Positions 17,648 to 25,679 of a stretch of 64,000 bases of DNA are shown piece after piece. The notes beneath the pieces are model-generated. The model searched no databases and had not been told where the DNA came from. It saw only the letters and a program-made list of their open reading frames with translations. Made by a program: the position numbers and the translations under genes. Source of the DNA: Sporobacter sp942492735 (GTDB taxonomy: Bacteria > Bacillota > Clostridia > Oscillospirales > Oscillospiraceae); NCBI GenBank assembly GCA_942492735.1, contig OW818648.1:1240001-1304000 (forward strand), in the 5' to 3' direction. The stretch's first letter is position 1; each line of letters starts with the position of its first letter.

Positions 17648-20170
17648 GTGGCAGCATTAGTAAAGGTCAACCCTGCAGAAATAACAAAGGTTCAAGTATT
17701 AACGCCGAGGCTGCAGATGCTCAAGAAAAGCTGGGAGGACGCAGAACCGCAGGTTTACGTAGACGACACGCTTTTATTCACAAAGTCTTGGCTGGAGACC
17801 GAGGGCCTGCCTGTTGATATCCGCTGGGCGAAGGCTTTTGAGAAGAGGCTTCTAGAATGCCCACTGCTCATCAGAGACGGTGAAATCGTTATCGGCTCTT
17901 TGACAAAGTTTATCCGTGGCAACGGCACGCTGTGCGCGATGAAGCCCAATGAAATTTTAGAGATGTGCAAGACGGGTAAATTCGCCCGCAAGACGAGTGA
18001 TACCGAATCCACAAAAATCACACCGGAGGATCTGCAGGCGCTGAAAGCGGACGCGGAATACTGGGTGGAACATATGCCTAAGGTCAGCACCGTCAATGCC
18101 GCGCTGGAATTTGATATGGGCGCTGACGTATTTGATCTGATGTTCGACAGAGGCTGTGTCTTTGAGGGGCGCGGCGTCCGTTTTAAGATGGACAGAGGTT
18201 TGTTCCAGAATTACAGCGCCTACGGCGGCGGCGGGGCGCAGGTCAGCGCCAAGTGCGTCGATCACGGCTTGAATTACATCATCGAGCTTTGCAAAAAAGA
18301 ACGCGCGAGAATGATGGCAGAGGGCGATAACGCGAACTCTCACGGTTCTGCGCAGTTCCTGCGAAAATACTGGCTCTTAGAATCCTGCATTATCTCCTGT
18401 GAAGCATTTATTACCTATGCAAAGCGTCATGCCGATCTGGCCAGAGAATTGGCCGTGGCGGAAAACCGTCCCGAGAGAAAAGCGGAGCTCATTCGTATTG
18501 CCGAGGCCTGTGAACGATGCCCTGCCGAGCCGCCGCGCGATTTCTTCGAGGCCGTCCAATGCTTTAGGCTTTATCACCTGGCCTGCTGGAAGGAGAGCTC
18601 CGATCGTCCGGAGGTGACAGTAGGGCGTCTTGACCAGATACTTTATCCATATTATAAGAAAGACAAGGAAGCCGGGAAGATCACGACACAGGACGCCGCG
18701 GAGCTGCTGGGCGCTCTTTGGCTGAAGATCAGGGAGACTGAAAATCTTGTGACGATTCCGCGTTCTCAGAGAGCGGCCCCAGGCTCACTTCTGCCCAACA
18801 TCACCTTGTGCGGTACCGATAAGGACGGCAATGACTTAACGAACGAGCTTTCGTGGCTGGTGCTTGAAGCGATGGCACAGGTCAAGCTGTCAGAACCAGC
18901 CATCTATGTCCGCTACAATCCGGATATGGACCCGGAATTTATTATTCACGCATTGCGCTGCAACCGCGATTTCGGCGGCGGCAACCCTGCTTTCTTAAAC
19001 GACAAGCTGGGTACACAGCGTTATCTGGACAGAGATGTGCCGATAGAGGATGCGTGCAACTGGAATGCCAGCGGCTGCCTCGGGTACCATCTTGACAGTA
19101 TGGAGCACGTTGGCGGCGGACATAACATCAACCAGACGAAGCTGTTTGAGCTCGCGCTCAATGACGGCTTTGACCCCAGAACGAAAAAGCAGCTGGGTCT
19201 GCACACCGGAGACGCAAGCAAGTTCACCAGTCTTGAACAGATCATGGACGCGTATTACAAGCAACTTGAATATTTCGTTCCGATACTCCATAAGGTCAAG
19301 GTGCTCACGCTCTGTACAGAGATCACCGACGGACCCATGAGCGGTCTGCGCGTCGCCATGCAGTACGAGGATTGCATCCCAGCCGGACTGACACCAAAAG
19401 AGGGCGGTGCCCGCTATCCGGAGGGCAGAACGTGCTGGCTTGGCAGCCGCGGCATGGTCGATATGGCCGACAGCCTGGCTGCGGTTAAAAAGCTTGTTTT
19501 CGATGATAAAAAAGTCTCATTGGCCCAGATGCTTGACGCGCTGTCGAATAACTGGGAGGGTTATGAGGAACTGCGGCAGCAGTGTCTGAATGCCCCGAAA
19601 TACGGCAACGACGATGAGTACGTCGATGAGATTTACGACGCGCTCTCTACAAAAGTGCCGGAGATTATGCAGAGATGGATTGATCCCATCACCGGTAAAA
19701 AGCCCATGCTCTTTATTGGCGCGGCCGCCGGTCACATTGGACTCGGCGCGACCATCGGGGCACTGCCCAACGGTCGGCTTTCCGGCTCGCCCACCTGTGA
19801 CGCCGCGTGCTCGGTCATGCCGGGAAAAGATGTCAACGGCCCGACGGCAGCGATCAACTCAGCTACCAACGGAAATTATGCCAAGGAATTTGTCGGCTAT
19901 GCTATGAACATGAAGTTTTCGAAGTCTATCCTGAACACGGATGAAAAGCTGCAGAAGCTGGCATGGCTGATTAAAGCCTTCATGAAGAGAGGCGGCTGGC
20001 ATATCCAGTTCAATATCCACAGCCGTGAAGAACTCTTAGATGCCCAGAGATGCCCGGCCGACCACAAGAACCTTTTGGTCCGAGTCGGCGGATACAGCGC
20101 CTACTTCATCGATCTGCCAAAAGAGCTGCAAAATGAAATCGTCACCCGCTCCATGCACGAGGCATTATAG
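17648..20170 (+). CDS. Glycyl radical enzyme A (PFL-like, substrate unknown)
   Basis: An 840-residue glycyl radical enzyme. The glycyl loop RVGGYSAYF puts the radical at Gly815, 25 residues from the C-terminus. The thiyl residue is most likely Cys477 in ASGCLGYH, 338 residues earlier, a spacing normal for the family. Diol, choline and hydroxyproline eliminases have Cys-x-Glu; here Cys-Leu-Gly follows instead, so a simple 1,2-eliminase is unlikely. Decarboxylase or C-C chemistry are alternatives. The start is GTG with AGAAAGGCGG upstream. It ends the PrpD-ADH-ALDH-MBL gene set. A radical SAM activase is required but none is seen in the window. Confidence 0.88.
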   Translation: MAALVKVNPAEITKVQVLTPRLQMLKKSWEDAEPQVYVDDTLLFTKSWLETEGLPVDIRWAKAFEKRLLECPLLIRDGEIVIGSLTKFIRGNGTLCAMKPNEILEMCKTGKFARKTSDTESTKITPEDLQALKADAEYWVEHMPKVSTVNAALEFDMGADVFDLMFDRGCVFEGRGVRFKMDRGLFQNYSAYGGGGAQVSAKCVDHGLNYIIELCKKERARMMAEGDNANSHGSAQFLRKYWLLESCIISCEAFITYAKRHADLARELAVAENRPERKAELIRIAEACERCPAEPPRDFFEAVQCFRLYHLACWKESSDRPEVTVGRLDQILYPYYKKDKEAGKITTQDAAELLGALWLKIRETENLVTIPRSQRAAPGSLLPNITLCGTDKDGNDLTNELSWLVLEAMAQVKLSEPAIYVRYNPDMDPEFIIHALRCNRDFGGGNPAFLNDKLGTQRYLDRDVPIEDACNWNASGCLGYHLDSMEHVGGGHNINQTKLFELALNDGFDPRTKKQLGLHTGDASKFTSLEQIMDAYYKQLEYFVPILHKVKVLTLCTEITDGPMSGLRVAMQYEDCIPAGLTPKEGGARYPEGRTCWLGSRGMVDMADSLAAVKKLVFDDKKVSLAQMLDALSNNWEGYEELRQQCLNAPKYGNDDEYVDEIYDALSTKVPEIMQRWIDPITGKKPMLFIGAAAGHIGLGATIGALPNGRLSGSPTCDAACSVMPGKDVNGPTAAINSATNGNYAKEFVGYAMNMKFSKSILNTDEKLQKLAWLIKAFMKRGGWHIQFNIHSREELLDAQRCPADHKNLLVRVGGYSAYFIDLPKELQNEIVTRSMHEAL

Positions 20171-20191
20171 AGTTTCTGGATAAACAAATAA

Positions 20192-20238
20192 TCGGCTGTC
20201 TCCAACGGTAAAACCGCGTTGAGACAGCCGATTTTTGT
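20192..20238 (+). terminator. Intrinsic terminator after GRE-A
   Basis: TCGGCTGTCTC... pairs with ...GAGACAGCCGA, followed by TTTTTG. It ends the PrpD-GRE operon. Confidence 0.8.
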
Positions 20239-20252
20239 TTAAGTAACGACAA

Positions 20253-20293
20253 TAAACGCCCACTCCCGAAATGCCGGATAGTGGGCGTTTTTA
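20253..20293 (-). terminator. Terminator of the AOR-MoaD-MoeB operon
   Basis: AACGCCCACT and AGTGGGCGTT flank a short loop. The flanks read TTTATTG on the minus strand and TTTTT on the plus strand, so it works in either direction between the convergent operons. Confidence 0.7.
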
Positions 20294-20302
20294 ACCTAAA
20301 TA

Positions 20303-20977
20303 TCAGATATCGATTTTCATGAACTCCATCGTTCGCAGATCAACCAGCATCAGCTTGCCAAGGAGCGGGGAGGGCTTTCCAATCAGCAGCTTTACGGCTT
20401 CGGACGCTTGCAGGGACGCGCAGACGGCGGGGGTGAACGGCGGGTTTCCCTTTTTCGGGGTGACGGTTGCCCGGGGCGGATAGAGCTTGTCAAAGACACC
20501 CGAGCCGGGTGGGACGACCGTCACCTGCCCGTGCCATCCGCTGATGGCACCGTGGACAATTGTGAGGCTGCTTTTCGCGCACACATCCGCAAGGACATGC
20601 CTTGCGGAGACGTTGTCCAAAGCGTCGACAACCAAATCGCAGCCGCTAAGTAGCCGAAGGCCGTTCTCCTCGGTGAAAAATTCCGTTACCGGTGTTACCG
20701 CCACGTCGGAATTGACCCTTTTAACGCGAGCTGCCGCCGCTTCGGCTTTTTTTGTACCCAGAAGTGTCTCCTCGCTGAGAAGCTGCCGGTTTAAATTTGA
20801 TGGCTCAAAAACATCGCCGTCAACAACCGTCAGTGCGCCGATGCCGATGCGGGCAAGAATCTCAATGATATAACCGCCGAGGCCGCCGCAGCCGACGACG
20901 CAGACGCGCTTTGCGCGCAGCAGGGCACATTCCTCGGGCGAGAGCGCGGGCATATTCCGGTCATATCTACCGTCCAT
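20303..20977 (-). CDS. ThiF/MoeB/HesA-family adenylyltransferase
   Basis: A 224-residue E1-like enzyme that adenylates the C-terminal Gly-Gly of a ThiS/MoaD-type sulfur carrier. The ATP/nucleotide loop is VVGCGGLGGYIIEILARIG. The acidic VDGDVFEPSNLNRQ motif binds ATP-Mg, and VDALDN follows. It is shorter than full MoeB and the usual zinc CxxC pairs are not evident. The start at 20977 was chosen because the preceding ATGGAGG is its ribosome site. It lies 40 bases after a MoaD-like gene and downstream of an AOR, so it most likely serves pterin-cofactor maturation for that enzyme. Confidence 0.87.
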   Translation of the reverse strand: MDGRYDRNMPALSPEECALLRAKRVCVVGCGGLGGYIIEILARIGIGALTVVDGDVFEPSNLNRQLLSEETLLGTKKAEAAAARVKRVNSDVAVTPVTEFFTEENGLRLLSGCDLVVDALDNVSARHVLADVCAKSSLTIVHGAISGWHGQVTVVPPGSGVFDKLYPPRATVTPKKGNPPFTPAVCASLQASEAVKLLIGKPSPLLGKLMLVDLRTMEFMKIDI

Positions 20978-21017
20978 AATAACCTCCATATCCCGTGGGA
21001 AGATTTATCTTCCCGCT

Positions 21018-21275
21018 TTAGCCTCCGTCCATCGGGCGGATGATGGTCAAGGTATCACCGTCCGAAACCGGGTCGCCGGGGTCGGACCATTTGCCGTTAA
21101 CCATAACTGTCGCCGTTTTAAACTCGTTCACATCCATTGAGACGTTTCGTTGTTTCAGCAGTTCAAGGCACGCGTCCAGTACGCCGCCGACGGTTGAGTT
21201 CCCGGAGATATCAAGCTCGGCGTCGGCAAAGCCGGGCGGCAGGTCAAAGACGTAAAATTTAACGAGGATTTTCAT
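21018..21275 (-). CDS. MoaD/ThiS-like sulfur carrier protein
   Basis: An 85-residue beta-grasp protein ending in MDGG, the C-terminal Gly-Gly that is adenylated and thiocarboxylated. The fold pattern is visible: MKILVKFYVFDLPPG, STVGGVLDACLELL, MVNGKW, DGDTLTIIRP. The start at 21275 follows GGAG; the longer reading extends into the repeat element at 21340-21450 and has no site. It lies between AOR and an E1-like enzyme on the same strand. It is probably the sulfur donor for the dithiolene of the tungsten or molybdenum pterin used by AOR; a thiamine role is less likely without other thi genes. Confidence 0.88.
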   Translation of the reverse strand: MKILVKFYVFDLPPGFADAELDISGNSTVGGVLDACLELLKQRNVSMDVNEFKTATVMVNGKWSDPGDPVSDGDTLTIIRPMDGG

Positions 21276-21339
21276 TGCTTTTACTCCTGTAAACGATGAA
21301 TGAAGCCATTCCGTTCTCGTTATGAAATACCAGCGGTTT

Positions 21340-21450
21340 GTCATTCTGAGCCTGCGAAAAAACTCCAGGCAAACTAATGCCAACGCAGCAATCAGAGATT
21401 ACCTGGAGATCCTTCGCCAAACGCTCGTTCTGAGCATTGCTCAGGATGAC
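21340..21450. repeat. Short palindromic intergenic element
   Basis: GTCATTCTGAGC at 21340-21351 is mirrored by GCTCAGGATGAC at 21439-21450 (11 of 12 bases). The interior holds a second inverted pair around CTCCAGG and CCTGGAG. The GTCATTCTGAGC / GGATCCTTCGC / CAGGATGAC vocabulary is that of a widespread class of dispersed intergenic repeats. It interrupts the AOR-MoaD intergenic gap without breaking a gene. Confidence 0.6.
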
Positions 21451-21466
21451 GCGCGTTGCAGCCTGA

Positions 21467-23341
21467 TTAGTTTTTAGGCGCGGGCGGATATATGTCTTTA
21501 ATGACGCATTCCAAACCGCCTGTGAACTGGAGCATATCAAGATAGGGCGTGCCGTCCTGATAGTAGCCGATGGCGTTGTAGAAGTTATCGCCCAGGCGCA
21601 CCTCGTCGAGCGTCATACCCTTCGTCGGGCCGCCCTCGAGCGCAGGCCGCCCGGCCATACGGTCGGTAATGGTGAAGTCGTCGCGCGTGAGGCCTTCGCG
21701 CAGGTTGAACGCCCACCGGATGGTGAAGGAGCGCATACCGAAGAACCGCAGGTCGCGCATGCCCATGTCGTAGCCGGTGACGTATTTGTAAGCGTCAAAT
21801 ATCGCATTGCCAGGGAACACACGGGCTGTGAAAATGCAGAGCCCGGAGGAATTGATGTACTCCGTCACGGACATCTCCTGTACATCGTGATAACCGGTGA
21901 TACGGTAATTGTAGCGGAGCTCTTTTGACATGCGGTCGTTGGCTTTGGCGAGTCCGCCCTTAACGTGGCGTCCGGGCGACGGGTCGAGCTGATAGGTGCG
22001 GATGTAGCCCGGCGCTCTGCGCGGATCGTGGGCAGCGATTTCAATGCCGCTGGCGACGAACAGAAATTCGTGGCCCTTGCCGTAGTGGTTTGCTGCATTG
22101 CGGGAGCCCATGGCCAGGATTTTTCCGCAGCCCTCCATATTGCATATTTTCTTTGTCAGTTCCACAGCGGCGTCACCGTTACCCCAGAAGGGCTCAATGC
22201 CGTCGAGCTCTTCCTTTGTGAAGACGCCCTTATTGAAGCACTCATAAACCCAGCCGATCGTACCGCCTGTTGCAATGGTATCAAGGCCGGCCTCGTTGCA
22301 GAGGTGGTTGCAGACAATGACAACCTCGGGGTCTTCGTTCATGATGCCGGGGCCGAACCAGCCAAGGCTTTCATACTCGGGGCGCGCGACGGGAACCGAG
22401 TCGTCCGTCAGATATTTGCCCTCTTTGATTTTCACCATAGCCCCGCAGCGCATGGGGCAGGCTGCGCAGGAATAGCCTTCGGTCATATATTCAGCGCTGA
22501 GCTTCGGCGCGCCGATGCGGGAGAAATCATCTGGCGTTTTTCCTGTCTCCTCAAGGGAGACGGCGTAGTTTTTGACGCAGGTGTCGCCGCTCATCAGGTT
22601 CGGCATAAAAGCGCCGCTGGAGCCGGCGGACCGCATATTCGCCATCATGGGATGATCCTTTAAGAAATCAGCGAGCTTTTTGTTAAGCTCAACGAGACTG
22701 GCTTTGTCGGCCAGCTCGACTGGGAGCTTGCCGGTGGCGACGATGCCCTTCAGCTTTTTCGAGCCGATGACAGCACCTGTTCCGCCTCGACCGGCGGCGC
22801 GGTGGTAATCATTCATCACGCAGGCCATCGGTGACATCATTTCGCCGCCTGGACCTATGTAAGATGCGCTATACTTGATGCCGAGGTCTTTTGCGAGCGC
22901 TTTTTCGAAATCGGAGCTGTCCATGCCCCAGTAGCTTTCGGCATCACGGATTTCAGCTTTGCCGCTGTCGACGAAAATGTAGACAGGCTTTTTGGAGATG
23001 CCCTTCACGAATACGCCGTCATATCCGGCGGCTTTGATGGCCGGGCCAAAGTCGCCGCCGGAATTGGCGTCGTTCCAGCCGTTGTAGATGGGGGACTTAG
23101 AGACGACCGAATACCGTCCGCCGCAGAAGAAATTGGAGCCGCTGAACGGGCCGGGTACAAAACCGACCATGCTGTCATCTCCGTAAACATCACACTTGGC
23201 AGGCATGTATTCATATAGAATCCGCGCTCCAAGCGCAGGACCGCCGATGAAATCATGGTACCACTCCGTCGGTATAATCTTGTCCTCGAGTTCGCCGGTC
23301 GTCAGGTTGACGAACAGCATTTTTCCAGCATAACCAAACAT
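21467..23341 (-). CDS. Aldehyde:ferredoxin oxidoreductase family protein
   Basis: A 624-residue tungstopterin Fe-S oxidoreductase, reversible between aldehyde and acid with ferredoxin. The N-terminal pterin-binding domain has GPALGARIL and RYSVVSKSP; the hallmark RGGTGAVIGSKKLKGI is present. The [4Fe-4S] ligands are in CAACPMRC (C-x2-C-x3-C), with the fourth Cys in SSGLCIF near residue 505. GAGGTAAG precedes the ATG. It leads an operon with MoaD and MoeB-like partners, suggesting its own cofactor-sulfuration supply. It is divergent from an alcohol dehydrogenase, racemase-like protein and SDR. Substrate unknown; an acid or aldehyde made by these operons is plausible. Confidence 0.92.
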   Translation of the reverse strand: MFGYAGKMLFVNLTTGELEDKIIPTEWYHDFIGGPALGARILYEYMPAKCDVYGDDSMVGFVPGPFSGSNFFCGGRYSVVSKSPIYNGWNDANSGGDFGPAIKAAGYDGVFVKGISKKPVYIFVDSGKAEIRDAESYWGMDSSDFEKALAKDLGIKYSASYIGPGGEMMSPMACVMNDYHRAAGRGGTGAVIGSKKLKGIVATGKLPVELADKASLVELNKKLADFLKDHPMMANMRSAGSSGAFMPNLMSGDTCVKNYAVSLEETGKTPDDFSRIGAPKLSAEYMTEGYSCAACPMRCGAMVKIKEGKYLTDDSVPVARPEYESLGWFGPGIMNEDPEVVIVCNHLCNEAGLDTIATGGTIGWVYECFNKGVFTKEELDGIEPFWGNGDAAVELTKKICNMEGCGKILAMGSRNAANHYGKGHEFLFVASGIEIAAHDPRRAPGYIRTYQLDPSPGRHVKGGLAKANDRMSKELRYNYRITGYHDVQEMSVTEYINSSGLCIFTARVFPGNAIFDAYKYVTGYDMGMRDLRFFGMRSFTIRWAFNLREGLTRDDFTITDRMAGRPALEGGPTKGMTLDEVRLGDNFYNAIGYYQDGTPYLDMLQFTGGLECVIKDIYPPAPKN

Positions 23342-23592
23342 ATAACTTACCTCTTTCGTTTCGTATTTTCCGTCAAAAATAACAACGATTGATCAACAGA
23401 CTAATTGCCATTTAATCATATTAACCCACTCGGCTCCTATTGGCAACGTATGATTATACGATTTAAGGGGAGCCGGTATATTTGATATCACAAAATTCGG
23501 AATTTAGCGCCATCCGGCTGCCAATCGAATTGACACCGCTCACGGGAGGAGATAAACTGGAGGTATTGTAAACGCGAAAGGAATGATTTTCA

Positions 23593-24702
23593 ATGGCAGA
23601 AATTCCAAAGACGTGTAAAGCGGCAGTCCTGACAGAATACGGAAAACCACTGGAGATTCGCGAGGTCATCGTTCCGGAGGTGCAGGACGGGGCTATTCTT
23701 GTCAAGGTTGAAATGGCGGGCATCTGCGGGTCGGATATACATATTTCACACGGCAATCTGGGGATCAAGGCCCCGTTGCCTTTCATCATGGGCCATGAAA
23801 CGATTGGTAGAATCGTCAAGCTCGGCAACGGCCGGACGCATGACGCCGCGGGAGAGCCGCTGCGCATTGGCGACCGCATCATGTGGGCGCATGCCGACTG
23901 CTACGACTGCTATTACTGCAACATTCTGAGAAAGCCGATGCTGTGTGAGCACAGAATCGGGTACGGCATGGCCCCCCCCACCACGCTGATGGGCGGCTTT
24001 TCCGAATATGAATATGTCATCCCCGTAACAAAGGTTGTCAAGATCCCGAGCGAACTGACAGAAGAGGAAGCCATCGGTGTTGCCTGCGCTTTCCGCAGCG
24101 TTGTCGCGGCATTTGAAAAACTCGGCGGTATCGGTCTCGCGGACACTGTTGTTATTCAGGGCGCCGGGCCTGTCGGGCTGTACTCACTCATTCTGGCGCG
24201 GGAATCCGGGGCGGGGAAAACCATCGTCGTGGGTGCGCCGAAGGAGCGATTGGAGCTTGCCAAAAAATTCGGCGCTGACCATGTCATCGATATCGATGAG
24301 GTTAAGGATCCCTTGGAGAGAAAAGCGCGGATTTTTGAGCTGACAAAGAACAGAGGGCCGGAGCTCGTTGTTGAATGCTCGGGCTTTGCACCCGCTTTCG
24401 TCGAGGGCGTCGATATGGTGCAAAAGGGTGGCCGATATCTGATTATCGGACAGACATCCCCAACGCCGGTCACCTTTACCCCGTATACGATTCTGCAAAA
24501 AAATCTGCAGATCATCGGCAGCGGCGGCGCGATTATCCACCATTTCTATAAAGCACTCGAGTTTATCAGGACGCATAAGTCGAAGTACGCATTCGGTGAT
24601 ATTGTCAGCGGAAAATATAAGCTCGAAGACATCAATGACGCGCTCGCCAACATGCAGGCGGGTAAAGAAATCAAGCCTGTTATCGATAATAGGGGAAGAT
24701 AG
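23593..24702 (+). CDS. Zinc-dependent alcohol dehydrogenase (MDR family)
   Basis: A 369-residue medium-chain dehydrogenase and clear paralogue of the one at 13975 (same length, same IPKT.KA opening). Catalytic zinc residues lie in ICGSD and GHE. The structural zinc site is complete here: C-x2-C-x2-C-x8-C in DCYDCYYCNILRKPMLC. The cofactor loop is GAGPVGLYSLIL. It begins an operon with a racemase-like protein and an SDR and is divergent from the AOR operon, with ~250 bases between. It likely supplies or uses the aldehyde or ketone handled by its neighbours. Confidence 0.9.
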   Translation: MAEIPKTCKAAVLTEYGKPLEIREVIVPEVQDGAILVKVEMAGICGSDIHISHGNLGIKAPLPFIMGHETIGRIVKLGNGRTHDAAGEPLRIGDRIMWAHADCYDCYYCNILRKPMLCEHRIGYGMAPPTTLMGGFSEYEYVIPVTKVVKIPSELTEEEAIGVACAFRSVVAAFEKLGGIGLADTVVIQGAGPVGLYSLILARESGAGKTIVVGAPKERLELAKKFGADHVIDIDEVKDPLERKARIFELTKNRGPELVVECSGFAPAFVEGVDMVQKGGRYLIIGQTSPTPVTFTPYTILQKNLQIIGSGGAIIHHFYKALEFIRTHKSKYAFGDIVSGKYKLEDINDALANMQAGKEIKPVIDNRGR

Positions 24703-24741
24703 ACCGACCTGCACCAAATTAATCATGTGGGGTGGTTGCGT

Positions 24742-25596
24742 ATGAAAATCCTATATGTCAACATTCCAACCGGGATCGAAGCCAGTGATTTCGGGGATTT
24801 TGCGAAAAACGCGTATGTTCCCCTGATGAGAAAGAATATAGGCCTTGTCAAGTCTCCTGATACGGAGATCGTCTTCCGCTTCTGTGAATGGGGTATGGGT
24901 CCTATCGATATGGCGTTTTATCGATATATCGACCATCTGGCGTCGAGTATGGTGTATTATTCTGCCCGGAACGCAAAGGAGGAGGGATTTGACGCTGTCG
25001 TCATCAACTGCTTCGGTGACCCTTTGCTTTGGGAGCTTCGCCAGGCATTGGATATTCCAGTGGTTGGAATCGGCGAATCCGCGATGCTCTTTGCGACGCT
25101 GATGGGTTATAAATTCGGCATTGTACATATCTCTCCGTATAACATACCCGAAACCGAGGAGCATATGGCGAAATATGGCGTGAAAGACCGCTGTATCGGA
25201 CAACGCCCTATAGAGAGCTGGAATGCCGGACTTGAAGAAGGGTTGACCCAATCAAAGGAAACTGTTCGGGCGTTTATCTCCACAGCCCGCAAGCTCATTG
25301 ACGACGGCGCAGAGGTTATCATCCCCGGCTGTTCTCTCATGTCACCGACGATGCGTCTGACACCGGGAGCAGAAGCGCTGTACCCCGGCGGACTGACCGA
25401 GGTGGACGGCGTCCCTGTTGTGGATGTTTTGAGTGTCACACTGAAAATGGCCGAATCGATGGCGTCTCTTTATCGTGCGGGCTCCGGGTGGATCAGCCGC
25501 AAGCTGCTGTTTGCGCAGCCGCCGCAGTATGTTAAGGAGCTGTCTAGAATTGTCACAGAGAATGTGAACCTCAAGTTTTGGGATGTCAAGTGCTGA
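24742..25596 (+). CDS. Asp/Glu/hydantoin racemase superfamily protein
   Basis: A 284-residue protein of the two-cysteine racemase / maleate isomerase / arylmalonate decarboxylase superfamily. The two active-site Cys are seen in VINCFGDPLL and IIPGCSLMSP. The NCFGDP block is typical of hydantoin-racemase-like members. These enzymes shift a proton, or remove CO2, at a carbon next to a carboxylate. The ATG at 24742 is used because GGGGTGG lies just upstream; a GTG at 24727 adds five residues with no site. It follows the alcohol dehydrogenase by 39 bases. Its substrate is unknown. Confidence 0.82.
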   Translation: MKILYVNIPTGIEASDFGDFAKNAYVPLMRKNIGLVKSPDTEIVFRFCEWGMGPIDMAFYRYIDHLASSMVYYSARNAKEEGFDAVVINCFGDPLLWELRQALDIPVVGIGESAMLFATLMGYKFGIVHISPYNIPETEEHMAKYGVKDRCIGQRPIESWNAGLEEGLTQSKETVRAFISTARKLIDDGAEVIIPGCSLMSPTMRLTPGAEALYPGGLTEVDGVPVVDVLSVTLKMAESMASLYRAGSGWISRKLLFAQPPQYVKELSRIVTENVNLKFWDVKC

Positions 25597-25679
25597 CCAG
25601 AAGCAGAGGTATATCCACCCGCATTGGTTTAATATCATCCCTGCGACCCATGAGGTGCGCAGCGATAGGAGAAGTGACA

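Noticed and set aside
17648..20170. GRE-A as benzylsuccinate or alkylsuccinate synthase
   Set aside because: The Cys-x-Glu base is absent, but no small Bss subunits, CoA-transferase or beta-oxidation genes accompany it, so fumarate addition is not supported.
21965..22663. 232-residue open frame antisense to AOR
   Set aside because: It is the opposite-strand shadow of a strongly recognisable enzyme, with no ribosome site or family pattern; other long antisense frames (4176-4754, 8479-9312, 27867-28415, 55654-56331) were rejected for the same reason.
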